Below are positions 8,959 to 17,265 of a stretch of DNA of 64,000 nt, one piece after another (position 1 is the stretch's first letter; the number at the start of each line of letters is the position of its first letter). The stretch is from Thermanaerovibrio velox DSM 12556 (lineage in GTDB: Bacteria > Synergistota > Synergistia > Synergistales > Synergistaceae), in the NCBI RefSeq assembly GCF_000237825.1, contig NZ_CM001377.1:992001-1056000 (forward strand), read 5' to 3'. Position numbers and translations under genes: made by a program. Below the pieces are notes generated by a model. That model saw nothing but the letters and a program-made list of their open reading frames with translations, did not search any database and was not told the DNA's origin.

Positions 8959-10041
8959 ATGGTCTTTCAGGGATCGACCTACCTCGGACTTCTTAAGGGA
9001 TCTCAGGCAGTGAGCCGTCAACTCCCCCCCGCCATTCGGGAAGAGATACGTGTAATCCTTAGGGATGTTAATTACAACGTCCCGCGGAACGATGGATGTG
9101 CATCCTTGCGCCGTGAGCTGGGAGACTCCATCGGGCAATCTCCAGAACACATCCTTGTGTTCGGGTCATCCTCAGATCCATTTAGAGACCTAGCTTTATC
9201 CATGAGGGGTGCAAAGGTATTGATGCCCTGGGGCTGCGGGGGGGCAGCGGAGGTTTTTGCCTCTTTAGGGTTCGACGTAATTTCAGTGCCCCTAACGTAC
9301 GATGGGAAATTTTCATTCCCCATAGAGTCGTTCCTGGACGAATGGTCCTCCGCTAGGCCAGACGTGGTTTACCTGGACATCCCAAATGACCCCACCGGGC
9401 TTAGCTTGTCTAAAGATGATTTAATCATGCTATCTCTATTCTGCGGCAATTCACTGTGGCTAATAGACCAACGTTACGCCGAGTTCTCAATCCAAGATGA
9501 GCTGGACCTTAAGTACCTTTTTGACCGGTGGCAAGGGAAAAAGGGATTGGGGATCATCCGCTCTCTATCCTTCGCGTGGGGACTTGGGGCCATGGACATC
9601 TCGTACATGGTATGGGATCACCGGGGAGGGGAAGCCGTTAAATTTCCGTCCTCAAACAAAATAGAAAGCCCAAGGGGTGAGATACTAACCCACTTAGTAA
9701 GGCGCTGTTACGGTTGGATGGAATCTCGAACCTACTCCTGTCGCTACATAAGAGATGAATTCGCGAAGGGATGTTCAAAGATACCGGGGATAGAGGTTTA
9801 CCAAGGGGATGGCCCATTCTTATTGCTAGGTTTTAACGACCAGGTTTGGAGCCAAGTGGCCGACCTATTCACGCAAAGGGACTGGACTATTCCCATTGAA
9901 GTTCCGAACATAAACAGCCCATTTGTGCAGGTATTTGCGACATCGGAAGAAGCCTTAAGTAGTCTTTTAAAGGATATACTCCTCGTCACAGGAGATCACC
10001 ACGTCGAAACGGAAGAGGGAGTAAAAGCTGCCATAGCTTAA
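8959..10041 (+). CDS. HisC-like fold-type I aminotransferase homologue lacking the PLP lysine
   Basis: A 360-residue protein that reads along the histidinol-phosphate aminotransferase family. The glycine/serine loop is GSSSDPFRDL, then PNDPTG (142-147, cf. PNNPTG) and IDQRYAEF with Asp170 and Tyr173 (cf. DEAYxEF). The Schiff-base segment, normally RT(L/F)SKxxGLAxLRxGY, is RSLSFAWGLGAMDISY: the lysine is Phe205 and the phosphate- and substrate-binding Arg region is also changed. It is therefore probably not a transaminase. ATG 8959 has AGGAGG 9 nt upstream. The TrpR-like regulator follows 87 nt later and a terminator ends the unit. Function unknown; a ligand-binding role is a guess. Confidence 0.75.
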   Translation: MVFQGSTYLGLLKGSQAVSRQLPPAIREEIRVILRDVNYNVPRNDGCASLRRELGDSIGQSPEHILVFGSSSDPFRDLALSMRGAKVLMPWGCGGAAEVFASLGFDVISVPLTYDGKFSFPIESFLDEWSSARPDVVYLDIPNDPTGLSLSKDDLIMLSLFCGNSLWLIDQRYAEFSIQDELDLKYLFDRWQGKKGLGIIRSLSFAWGLGAMDISYMVWDHRGGEAVKFPSSNKIESPRGEILTHLVRRCYGWMESRTYSCRYIRDEFAKGCSKIPGIEVYQGDGPFLLLGFNDQVWSQVADLFTQRDWTIPIEVPNINSPFVQVFATSEEALSSLLKDILLVTGDHHVETEEGVKAAIA

Positions 10042-10128
10042 CTTTACGGTTTAAGCCTTGCAACAAAGCAGTTTAAAATATATGCTTGGTTGGAGCCCAT
10101 CCTAAACCCACGAGGGGGGACGACCAAG

Positions 10129-10434
10129 GTGACCGACCGGTGGAAGGACAAGCTGACGGATCAGTTGTGTAGGGCAATTTTAGCTCTGAAAGAAGAGGAT
10201 GAGGTGTATCGTTTCCTCGAAGATGTGGCCACAATAGGGGAAATAAGGGCCTTTGCCCAGAGGCTGGAGGTGGCAAGGCTGCTGAGCGAAAACATGACGT
10301 ACCCTCAAATCGCCCAGAGAACCGGAGCAAGCACCGCCACCATAAGTCGAGTCAAGAAGTTCCTTGATTACGGAGCGGACGGCTATAAAACCGTCTTAAG
10401 CAGGTTAAAGGACCAAGGCAAGCCCAGAAACTGA
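10129..10434 (+). CDS. YerC/YecD-family TrpR-related DNA-binding protein
   Basis: A 101-residue, all-helical protein of the TrpR superfamily (YerC/YecD type). The conserved helix-turn-helix is clear: TYPQIAQRTGASTATISRV followed by KFLDYGADGYKTVL. TrpR itself binds tryptophan; the ligand of YerC proteins is not known to me. The GTG start has GAGGGGGG 9 nt upstream; an in-frame TTG further left has no ribosome site. It lies in the same unit as the HisC-like gene and is closed by a strong terminator. It may regulate its own unit. Confidence 0.88.
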   Translation: MTDRWKDKLTDQLCRAILALKEEDEVYRFLEDVATIGEIRAFAQRLEVARLLSENMTYPQIAQRTGASTATISRVKKFLDYGADGYKTVLSRLKDQGKPRN

Positions 10435-10435
10435 A

Positions 10436-10466
10436 TGGGAGGGGCCTACCCCCTCCCATTTTTATT
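10436..10466 (+). terminator. rho-independent terminator after the YerC gene
   Basis: TGGGAGGGG and CCCCTCCCA form a 9-bp GC-rich stem with a short loop, followed by TTTTTATT. It begins 2 nt after the stop codon and faces nth coming from the other side. Confidence 0.92.
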
Positions 10467-10539
10467 CCGCTTTCATCTTGGGACCTCATACTTAACGTGC
10501 AAGGCGCCGCAGGTAAGCATAGCGATAGGGCTAAAGGAC

Positions 10540-11202
10540 CTAAGAGATAATACCAACCTTAGGACACAAGCTCGTCACCACACAACCCTTGCAATTTGGC
10601 CTCCTCGCCCTACACACGGCTCTGCCATGACATATCATGTTCACATGAGCCCCAAGATACCTCTCCGGTTTCAACAAACCCTCTAAAACCACTTGAATAT
10701 CCTTGGGCTCCATGCCAAGAGGTGCAAAACCTAGCCTGGAGCTTAATCTTGCAACATGAGTATCCACAGGGAAAGCCGGTATTCCAAGGTCGAAGAGCAT
10801 AACGCAAGCAGTCGTCTTTGCCCCAACCCCTGGTAGGGACAACAGGAACTCCCGAACCCTATCAGGGGGCCAATGCTTAATTGGCTCCATCGTATACCCA
10901 CCGAATCGGCCACGGACCACCTCTAAAATTTCCCTTATCCTGGCGGCCTTGCTATTTCCAAGCCCAGCGACTTTTATTGCCTCAGCCACCTCTTCCACAG
11001 GGGCAACCGCCACAGATCCCCACGTTGGAAACCTACTTATAAGCTCTTGATAGGCCTTATCCCTGTTCTTGTCATTGGTATTTTGAGATAGAACCGTCAG
11101 GATAAGGCCTCCAAGGGGCTCATCGCTCGGGGCTAAGGTGAGGGAGCTCTCGTTTCTATAGGCTTCCTCCAGCAAATCAAATACAGACAGAGCCCTTTTC
11201 AT
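10540..11202 (-). CDS. nth: endonuclease III (DNA glycosylase/AP lyase)
   Basis: A base-excision repair enzyme that removes oxidised pyrimidines and nicks abasic sites. The 220-residue product has the helix-hairpin-helix LPGVGAKTTACVM with the catalytic Lys, the catalytic Asp in FPVDTHVARLSSRLG, and the C-terminal 4Fe-4S ligands in the C-x6-C-x2-C-x5-C pattern. ATG 11202 is taken as the start because it gives the usual length; AAGGAG lies close before it. It begins 28 nt after the stop of the Lon-like gene, with which it is probably co-transcribed, and converges on the YerC terminator. Confidence 0.95.
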   Translation of the reverse strand: MKRALSVFDLLEEAYRNESSLTLAPSDEPLGGLILTVLSQNTNDKNRDKAYQELISRFPTWGSVAVAPVEEVAEAIKVAGLGNSKAARIREILEVVRGRFGGYTMEPIKHWPPDRVREFLLSLPGVGAKTTACVMLFDLGIPAFPVDTHVARLSSRLGFAPLGMEPKDIQVVLEGLLKPERYLGAHVNMICHGRAVCRARRPNCKGCVVTSLCPKVGIIS

Positions 11203-11230
11203 ATCTCCTTCCCGAAGAATATGGGGGCTA

Positions 11231-13726
11231 CTAATCCTCTTCACCATCGTCAGACCCAGCCGGATCATCCACATCCATAGGTTCTTCGTCGCTGTCTGAG
11301 TCTCCTTCACCCTCGGATACGTTATCGTTAGCACCCTTTTTCGATTCCTTAAGCTTCTCAAGCATCTTCTTTAGCCTTTCCTTGGCCAACCCGTGTACCG
11401 TACCCTCTGGGTAGGAGCCATCCTCAGCAGGCACCCCAGCTTGAATTCCAGTGAGGAGCTCAAGCCCCTGGTCTATATTTTCTACCGCCCATATATGAAA
11501 CTTCCCTTCCTTAACCGCGTCTAAAACATCATGATGAAGCATTAGGTTCTTAACGTTTTGCACCGGGATCATAACCCCCTGCGTTCCGGAGAGCCCCTTG
11601 GCCTTACAGTACCGGAAAAATCCTTCTATCTTCTCGTTAACGCCACCTATTGGCTGTACATTGCCAAACTGGTCTACCGAACCGGTAACAGCCACATCCT
11701 GACGAAGCGGGACACCAGCTATGGCGGATATCAGGCAGTAGAGCTCCGTGGAGGAGGCGCTGTCGCCCTCTATCCCCGAATAGGTCTGTTCAAAAGCTAT
11801 CCTGGCAGAAAGGGACAACGGCATATCCTGTGCGTACTTGCGTCCCAAGTAGCTCTGGAGGGTAAGCAGCCCCTTGTTATGAATGGGACCCGTCATCTTA
11901 ACCTCCCGCTCTATGTTCACGACCCCTTCCTGTCCCATGAACACGTTAGCAGTTATCCTGACAGGATGTCCAAAAGCGTGGTCAACCATGTCGACCACGG
12001 TGAGACCGTTTATCTGTCCCACCGCCCTACCCTCAGTATCTACCCTTATAAAACCCTCTTCGAAAGCCCTGCGCAACCGCTCCTCGATGAGGTTAGACCT
12101 AAATATCTTCTCCTCTATGGCCTTTCTAACGTGATCCCTGCCAACTTTCGCAGATCTCTCCATCTTTGCCCACGCGGTTGATTCCACGAGTATCTCTGCT
12201 ATACGGTTAAACTGGGTGGACATCCTATCCTGATTCTCAGAAAGGCGGCATGACCATTCGATTACCTCTGCAACCGCCTCAGAGTCGAAGGCAATTCCCC
12301 CTTCTTTTTTGACGAAGTTAGCCACAAAACAGGCCAACAGCTTCTCCGTCTCGGGGTTTCTAGGCATATCGGAGTCAAAATGTGCCTTTATCTTGAATAT
12401 CTTCTGGAACTCTGGGTCGTATATGTTAAGCAGGTAGTAGATCCAATAGGTACCAACTATCACTACCTTAAGGTCCACCGGGATAGGTGCAGGCCTCAAG
12501 GATGAAACTGGCACGAACCCCAATTGCTCCCCAAGGTTCTCTATAGATAGCTCCTGGGTCCTTAAGACCCTTTTGAGGGCGTCCCAAGACATGAAGTGCC
12601 GGAACAGCTCTTCCGCCTCAAGAACCAGGAATCCACCGTTAGCCTTGTGTATGGCACCGGGGACGATCTTCTTGAAATCCGTGTAAAGGTAACCCTGGCG
12701 GCTTTCGTATTCCACCTTACCAACCAGGTTGTAATAGGTTGGGTTGGTTTCCCTTATGACCGGGGCTCCTTGGGCTGGATCGTTGGACACGAACACGTTA
12801 ACTTGATATTTGGAGAAGTCAACCTCCGCGTTATCGTCTCTGCCTGCGGCGATGAAGGCACTGAAGTTAGCCACCACGTCCTCAGCAAGCTGGTCCAGCC
12901 ACTGAGAACAGCTGCCGTAAGAACCATAGGCCTCCTTAAGCTCATCAAAATGGGGTTTTATAGCCCCTCTGCATATCTCTGCCTCCAGGGATTTTATGCG
13001 GTCCTTGAGTCCCTTTTCTCTTTCTCTTATCTGCCTTAAGATCTCCAGCGTCCTCTGGGATATCTCCTCCGATACCCTCTGAAGCCTTTGCTGTTCTTCC
13101 TCTCCAAGGGCCTCGAACTCCTCTTGCTGCATCTCCCTTTGGGAAACCTCACCAGATTCGGAGACCTCTTTCACCAGGGGAAGGTTAACAAAACCCTGGG
13201 GGGTTCTCTTAATCACAAACCCCCTCTCCACAGCCCAATCCTTAAGCTCCTCCATGAGGGCGTTAACCTGTTCTTGAAACTCCCTCACCAACTGAGCCTT
13301 ACTATCCTCATACTGGCTGTTGTCAAAGGCTTTGCTAAGCGTGACCTTGAGATCCTCTAGAGTCTCCTCCATATCCCTTGCCAATTCCCTGCCCATCCCC
13401 GCAGGCAAGTTTATGGCCATCGGCTCCTGAGGTTCCTTGAAGTTATAGACATACACCCAATCACTAGGAGCCGGCATCTCCTTTGCCCTATTTGAGAGCT
13501 CCTCCAGGATATACGTGGTCCTACCGCTTCCGGGATTGCCAACCACGAAGAGGTTATAACCCTTGCTGTTGACCGCCAAGCCAAACGATATGGACCTAAC
13601 AGCCCTTTCCTGCCCTATCAGTCCCTTAAGGCATCCAAGCTCATCGGTGTCAGCAAACCCCAAGGATCGAACGTCAGTTATTCTACGAAGCTTATCTATG
13701 GGAACCGCAAAACGGTAATCTTCCAT
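11231..13726 (-). CDS. Lon-like ATP-dependent protease (YcbZ/LonH type)
   Basis: An 831-residue cytosolic protein with an N-terminal AAA module and a C-terminal Lon (S16) serine protease. Walker A is GNPGSGRT (Arg in place of the invariant Lys), followed by a long charged coiled-coil insertion (about 110-250). The protease part shows GDSAS with the catalytic Ser and GGVNEKIEGFF with the catalytic Lys. The last 30 residues are extremely acidic, mostly Asp, Glu and Ser. It lacks the classical Lon substrate-binding N domain, which sets it apart from LonA. The leader is about 95 nt with an extended -10 promoter. nth follows. Confidence 0.88.
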   Translation of the reverse strand: MEDYRFAVPIDKLRRITDVRSLGFADTDELGCLKGLIGQERAVRSISFGLAVNSKGYNLFVVGNPGSGRTTYILEELSNRAKEMPAPSDWVYVYNFKEPQEPMAINLPAGMGRELARDMEETLEDLKVTLSKAFDNSQYEDSKAQLVREFQEQVNALMEELKDWAVERGFVIKRTPQGFVNLPLVKEVSESGEVSQREMQQEEFEALGEEEQQRLQRVSEEISQRTLEILRQIREREKGLKDRIKSLEAEICRGAIKPHFDELKEAYGSYGSCSQWLDQLAEDVVANFSAFIAAGRDDNAEVDFSKYQVNVFVSNDPAQGAPVIRETNPTYYNLVGKVEYESRQGYLYTDFKKIVPGAIHKANGGFLVLEAEELFRHFMSWDALKRVLRTQELSIENLGEQLGFVPVSSLRPAPIPVDLKVVIVGTYWIYYLLNIYDPEFQKIFKIKAHFDSDMPRNPETEKLLACFVANFVKKEGGIAFDSEAVAEVIEWSCRLSENQDRMSTQFNRIAEILVESTAWAKMERSAKVGRDHVRKAIEEKIFRSNLIEERLRRAFEEGFIRVDTEGRAVGQINGLTVVDMVDHAFGHPVRITANVFMGQEGVVNIEREVKMTGPIHNKGLLTLQSYLGRKYAQDMPLSLSARIAFEQTYSGIEGDSASSTELYCLISAIAGVPLRQDVAVTGSVDQFGNVQPIGGVNEKIEGFFRYCKAKGLSGTQGVMIPVQNVKNLMLHHDVLDAVKEGKFHIWAVENIDQGLELLTGIQAGVPAEDGSYPEGTVHGLAKERLKKMLEKLKESKKGANDNVSEGEGDSDSDEEPMDVDDPAGSDDGEED

Positions 13727-13828
13727 GATTCAAACTCCCCCCGTCCTATGGAGATACACATAACCCCATGCAAAAAGCAGAAAGCCTTTTAATTTAAAAT
13801 TAATAACAAGAACTGCCCGTTTGTACGT

Positions 13829-13837
13829 ATTATAACA
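13829..13837 (-). promoter_or_regulatory. extended -10 promoter of the Lon-like gene
   Basis: On the minus strand the sequence reads TGTTATAAT, an extended -10 (TGnTATAAT). There is no good -35; TTATAA lies at the expected distance. It gives a leader of about 95 nt. Confidence 0.55.
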
Positions 13838-13862
13838 GCCCAAGTAACCCTTTATAACAGCC
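13830..13862. repeat. two direct repeats of TTATAACAGCC, 22 bp apart
   Basis: The 11-base unit occurs at 13830-13840 and 13852-13862. The spacing is two helical turns. One copy contains the -10 and the other covers the -35 position of the Lon-like promoter, so a regulator could bind both on one face. Confidence 0.6.
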
Positions 13863-13871
13863 AGGGTAGGG

Positions 13872-13900
13872 AAATAAAAAAGGGAGGGCCATGCCCTCCC
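13872..13900 (-). terminator. rho-independent terminator of the cold-shock gene
   Basis: On the minus strand GGGAGGGC and GCCCTCCC form the stem, followed by TTTTTTATTT. It lies just after the csp stop. Confidence 0.88.
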
Positions 13901-13921
13901 TCCTCAACAAAGCGCTAACCC

Positions 13922-14131
13922 CTAGAGCTTCTCCACGTTGGCCGCCTGGGGTCCCTTCTGACCATTAACCACCTCGAAGGAAACCCTCTGCCCCTCCTCA
14001 AGGGTCTTGAAACCCTCCTCCTGGATAGCACTGAAGTGGACGAACACATCCTTGCCATCCTCTGCGGTTATAAAGCCATATCCCTTGGTTGCGTTAAACC
14101 ACTTAACTACTCCGTTGGTCTTCAAAAGCAT
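13922..14131 (-). CDS. cold-shock protein (CspA family)
   Basis: A 69-residue single-stranded nucleic-acid-binding protein, one OB fold. Both RNA-binding motifs are present: KGYGFI (RNP1) and DVFVHFSAI (RNP2), with the aromatic surface [10 protein letters not shown]. It probably acts as an RNA chaperone. ATG 14131 is used here, but GGGGGG lies only 2 nt before it and 8 nt before the in-frame TTG two codons later, so the protein may begin with MKTNG. It is a single-gene unit with its own promoter (TTGACA-17-TAATGT) and terminator, divergent from clpB. Confidence 0.96.
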   Translation of the reverse strand: MLLKTNGVVKWFNATKGYGFITAEDGKDVFVHFSAIQEEGFKTLEEGQRVSFEVVNGQKGPQAANVEKL

Positions 14132-14178
14132 TGCCCCCCGCTATGAATATGTTGTCGATGGCGCCAATCGACGAACTT

Positions 14179-14207
14179 ACATTACCCAGTTCAAGGGACG
14201 GTGTCAA
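14179..14207 (-). promoter_or_regulatory. promoter of the cold-shock gene
   Basis: TTGACA, a 17-nt spacer and TAATGT on the minus strand, about 50 nt before the start codon. Confidence 0.82.
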
Positions 14208-14254
14208 GCTATTCAATGTGATATACCCAAAAAGCATAAACCACAATCCTCATA

Positions 14255-14283
14255 TTGACCTTTAGTGACCTAGCAGATATAAT
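14255..14283 (+). promoter_or_regulatory. promoter of clpB
   Basis: TTGACC, exactly 17 nt and TATAAT, 36 nt before the clpB start. It is a plain housekeeping-type promoter. I see no CIRCE inverted repeat near it. Confidence 0.88.
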
Positions 14284-14319
14284 CACCTCATCAGGTTTAG
14301 TAAAAACGGAGGGATCCAC

Positions 14320-16941
14320 ATGAACATGGACAGGTTTACAAGTAAGTCGCAGGAAGCATTGCTAGAGGCACAAAAGGAGGCCATAAGACTATCTCATCAG
14401 GGGATAGACCCCGAACACCTGCTGCTCGCCCTACTGATCCAGGAGGGTGGGCTAATAAGCCGGATCCTCGAGCGCGAGGGGTTCTCTGTTCAGGGGATGA
14501 TCCAAGAAACCGAGCGGGAACTTGCAAGAAGGCCCAAGGTCTCAGGCCCAGCAATAGAGAGCGGTAAGATATACCTCACCCACAGGCTATCTAAGTTGCT
14601 GGTGGACGCGGAAGAAGAAGCAAAGGCCATGAAGGACGACTACGTGTCCGTGGAGCACCTCTTCCTAAGGCTTTTGGAGGAACCAGATTCAACCCCTGTG
14701 AAGAGAATCCTAAAAACCTTTAACGTAACACGGGACAGGTTCCTGAAGGCCTTGGCAGAAGTGCGCGGAGGTCAGAGGATAACCAGCGCAACACCAGAAG
14801 AAACCTATGAGGCGCTCGAAAAATACGGCAGAGACCTGGTCAAGATGGCCAAAGAGGGCAAACTCGACCCAGTCATAGGAAGGGACGAGGAGATACGAAG
14901 GGTAATCAGGATACTCAGCAGGAAGACCAAGAACAACCCCGTGTTGATAGGTGAACCAGGGGTTGGTAAAACCGCCATCGTGGAGGGATTAGCTCAGCGT
15001 ATTCTCAAGGGGGACGTACCGGAAGGCCTGAAGGAGAAAACCGTGTTTGCACTAGACATGGGCTCATTGATCGCTGGAGCCAAGTTCCGCGGTGAGTTTG
15101 AAGAGCGGCTGAAGGCGGTTTTGTCTGAGATCAAAAGAAGCAACGGCCGGATAATACTGTTCATAGACGAGCTTCACACAGTGGTAGGAGCCGGCAAGGC
15201 CGAGGGTGCCATGGACGCGGGGAACATGCTCAAACCAATGCTTGCAAGGGGCGAGCTTCGCTGCATAGGGGCCACGACACTGGATGAATACCGCCAGTAC
15301 ATCGAGAAAGACCCCGCGCTGGAAAGACGATTCCAGCCTGTTTTGGTTGAGGCACCGGATGTGGAGGACACGATATCCATACTTCGCGGGCTTAAAGAGC
15401 GCTTCGAGGTTCACCACGGCGTTAGGATCCAGGATAACGCACTGGTTTCCGCGGCAGTCTTATCCAATCGCTATATAACGGACCGCTATCTACCGGATAA
15501 GGCCATCGACCTGGTTGATGAGGCATGTGCTCACATCAGGACCGAGATCGACAGCATGCCGGCAGAACTGGACGCAGCGGTTCGCAAGGTAATGCAGCTC
15601 GAAATAGAGGAGGCTGCCCTGAGCAAGGAAAGCGATCCTGCCAGCATGAAGCGCCTCGAGGCACTGAGAAAGGAGCTTTCGGAACAAAGGTCAGCGGCAG
15701 ACTCCCTGAGGGCCCAATACGAAAAGGAAAAGGCCGCCATAGGGGAGATAAGATCCATCCGGAAGAAGATCGAGGACGTTAAGAGGATGATAGAGGAAGC
15801 AGAACGCACCTATGACCTCAACACCGCAGCCCAGCTAAAGCACGGGGAGCTGCCCAAACTACTCAAGGAGCTATCGGACAAGGAGGCAGAGCTGCAAAAG
15901 CTGTTCGGCGGAACCCGATTGCTCAAAGAAGAGGTAACCCCCGAGGAGATAGCTGAGATAGTAAGCCGTTGGACTGGGATACCGGTATCAAAGATCCAAG
16001 AGGGAGAGCGAGAAAAGCTCCTGCGGCTTGAAGAGCTTCTCCATCAGAGGGTGGTAGGGCAAGACGAGGCAGTAAGGCTGGTATCCGAAGCGGTGTTGAG
16101 AGCCCGGGCGGGAATAAAGGACCCAAGAAGACCCATAGGATCCTTCCTCTTCCTGGGCCCCACTGGGGTTGGTAAGACGGAGCTGGCAAAAGCGCTTGCC
16201 GAGGCCCTGTTTGACTCCGAAGATAACATGGTAAGGATAGACATGTCGGAGTACATGGAGAAACACTCGGTTTCCAGGCTTATAGGAGCTCCTCCCGGCT
16301 ATGTGGGATACGAAGAAGGGGGACAGCTTACTGAACAGGTAAGACGCAAACCATACTCCGTGATCCTTTTCGACGAGGTGGAGAAGGCCCACCCAGACGT
16401 ATTCAACACGCTTCTTCAAATACTTGACGATGGGAGGGTAACTGATAGCCACGGAAAGACTGTGGATTTTAAAAACTGCGTAATAATACTAACCAGCAAT
16501 GTTGGATCCCAACACCTCTCAAGGGTAACGAGCGGGTCTGACTTTGAGGAGGCCGCGAAGAAGGCGCTGGACGAGGTAAGAGCTCTGTTCCGCCCAGAGT
16601 TCATAAACAGGCTGGACGAAATCATAGTATTCAAACCGCTAACGAAGGATGAGGTGAGAACCATAGTATCAATGCTCATCTCAAAGGTGGCGGAGAGGCT
16701 AAAGGACAGGAACATAAGCGTAGAAGCTTCCGAGAAGGCAATGGACCTGATAGCCCAGGAGGGATACGACCCAATATATGGTGCAAGACCGCTTAAAAGG
16801 GCCATTCAGCGCATGATAGAAACACCTCTGGCCAAGGCCATTCTAAAGGGAGAGTTAAAAGAGGGCGGATGGACAAGAATAGACGTTCAAGGGAAGGATT
16901 TATCCTTCTACTTTGAAAACCCTGAGGAAGAAAGCGCCTAA
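14320..16941 (+). CDS. clpB: ATP-dependent disaggregase ClpB
   Basis: The heat-shock Hsp100 chaperone that pulls proteins out of aggregates together with DnaK. The 873-residue product has all parts in order: an N-terminal double Clp-N repeat (1-145), the first AAA module with GEPGVGKT and LFIDELH, the middle coiled-coil domain (about 410-530, rich in Glu and Lys) that separates ClpB from ClpA and ClpC, and the second AAA module with GPTGVGKT and the ClpB-type pore loop region GYVGYEEGG. The ATG start has GGAGGG 6 nt upstream. It is a single-gene unit; the hairpin after it mainly ends the facing tRNA unit. Confidence 0.97.
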   Translation: MNMDRFTSKSQEALLEAQKEAIRLSHQGIDPEHLLLALLIQEGGLISRILEREGFSVQGMIQETERELARRPKVSGPAIESGKIYLTHRLSKLLVDAEEEAKAMKDDYVSVEHLFLRLLEEPDSTPVKRILKTFNVTRDRFLKALAEVRGGQRITSATPEETYEALEKYGRDLVKMAKEGKLDPVIGRDEEIRRVIRILSRKTKNNPVLIGEPGVGKTAIVEGLAQRILKGDVPEGLKEKTVFALDMGSLIAGAKFRGEFEERLKAVLSEIKRSNGRIILFIDELHTVVGAGKAEGAMDAGNMLKPMLARGELRCIGATTLDEYRQYIEKDPALERRFQPVLVEAPDVEDTISILRGLKERFEVHHGVRIQDNALVSAAVLSNRYITDRYLPDKAIDLVDEACAHIRTEIDSMPAELDAAVRKVMQLEIEEAALSKESDPASMKRLEALRKELSEQRSAADSLRAQYEKEKAAIGEIRSIRKKIEDVKRMIEEAERTYDLNTAAQLKHGELPKLLKELSDKEAELQKLFGGTRLLKEEVTPEEIAEIVSRWTGIPVSKIQEGEREKLLRLEELLHQRVVGQDEAVRLVSEAVLRARAGIKDPRRPIGSFLFLGPTGVGKTELAKALAEALFDSEDNMVRIDMSEYMEKHSVSRLIGAPPGYVGYEEGGQLTEQVRRKPYSVILFDEVEKAHPDVFNTLLQILDDGRVTDSHGKTVDFKNCVIILTSNVGSQHLSRVTSGSDFEEAAKKALDEVRALFRPEFINRLDEIIVFKPLTKDEVRTIVSMLISKVAERLKDRNISVEASEKAMDLIAQEGYDPIYGARPLKRAIQRMIETPLAKAILKGELKEGGWTRIDVQGKDLSFYFENPEEESA

Positions 16942-16974
16942 TCATCCCCACTGCTTCCACCGAAATCGAAATAG

Positions 16975-17013
16975 AAACATAAAACAACGGGAGGGGAACC
17001 AACCCCTCCCGTT
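16975..17013 (-). terminator. terminator of the Ser-Arg tRNA unit, possibly bidirectional
   Basis: An 11-bp perfect stem (AACGGGAGGGG / CCCCTCCCGTT). On the minus strand it is followed by GTTTTATGTTT, which fits termination of the tRNA unit. On the plus strand it follows the clpB stop, but there the T-run is poor. Confidence 0.78.
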
Positions 17014-17020
17014 CAAATCA

Positions 17021-17097
17021 TGGCGCGCCGGACAGGATTTGAACCCGTAACCTTCGGATCCGTAGTCCGATGCTCTATCCAGTTGAGCTACCGGCGC
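17021..17097 (-). tRNA. tRNA-Arg (ACG)
   Basis: A cloverleaf with CCA encoded: acceptor GCGCCGG/CCGGCGC, discriminator G, D arm TAGCTCA, anticodon loop CTACGGA on TCGGA/TCCGA. A34 should be read as inosine after deamination, so the tRNA would cover CGU, CGC and CGA. Confidence 0.95.
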
Positions 17098-17114
17098 ACT
17101 TAACCTGGACATGA

Positions 17115-17209
17115 TGGCGGTGGGACAGGGATTCGAACCCTGGAGGGCGGTTTTAGCCACCCTACTCGCTTAGCAGGCGAGTGCCTTCAGCCGACTCGGC
17201 CATCCCACC
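17115..17209 (-). tRNA. tRNA-Ser (GCT)
   Basis: A class II tRNA of 95 nt including CCA, with a long variable arm. The acceptor is GGTGGGA/TCCCACC with discriminator G, and the anticodon loop CTGCTAA gives GCU for AGC and AGU. It is the first gene of a two-tRNA unit. Confidence 0.95.
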
Positions 17210-17228
17210 TCTCCATCGCACGGGGATT

Positions 17229-17257
17229 ATTCTATTTGGGCATCCCCATCCTGTCAA
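17229..17257 (-). promoter_or_regulatory. promoter of the Ser-Arg tRNA unit
   Basis: TTGACA, 17 nt and TAGAAT on the minus strand, 20 nt before the tRNA-Ser 5' end. Confidence 0.88.
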
Positions 17258-17265
17258 GTGAAAGA

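Noticed and set aside
14132-14319. Possible CIRCE or HrcA site before clpB
   Set aside because: No 9-bp inverted repeat with 9-bp spacing is found; only plain promoters are seen.
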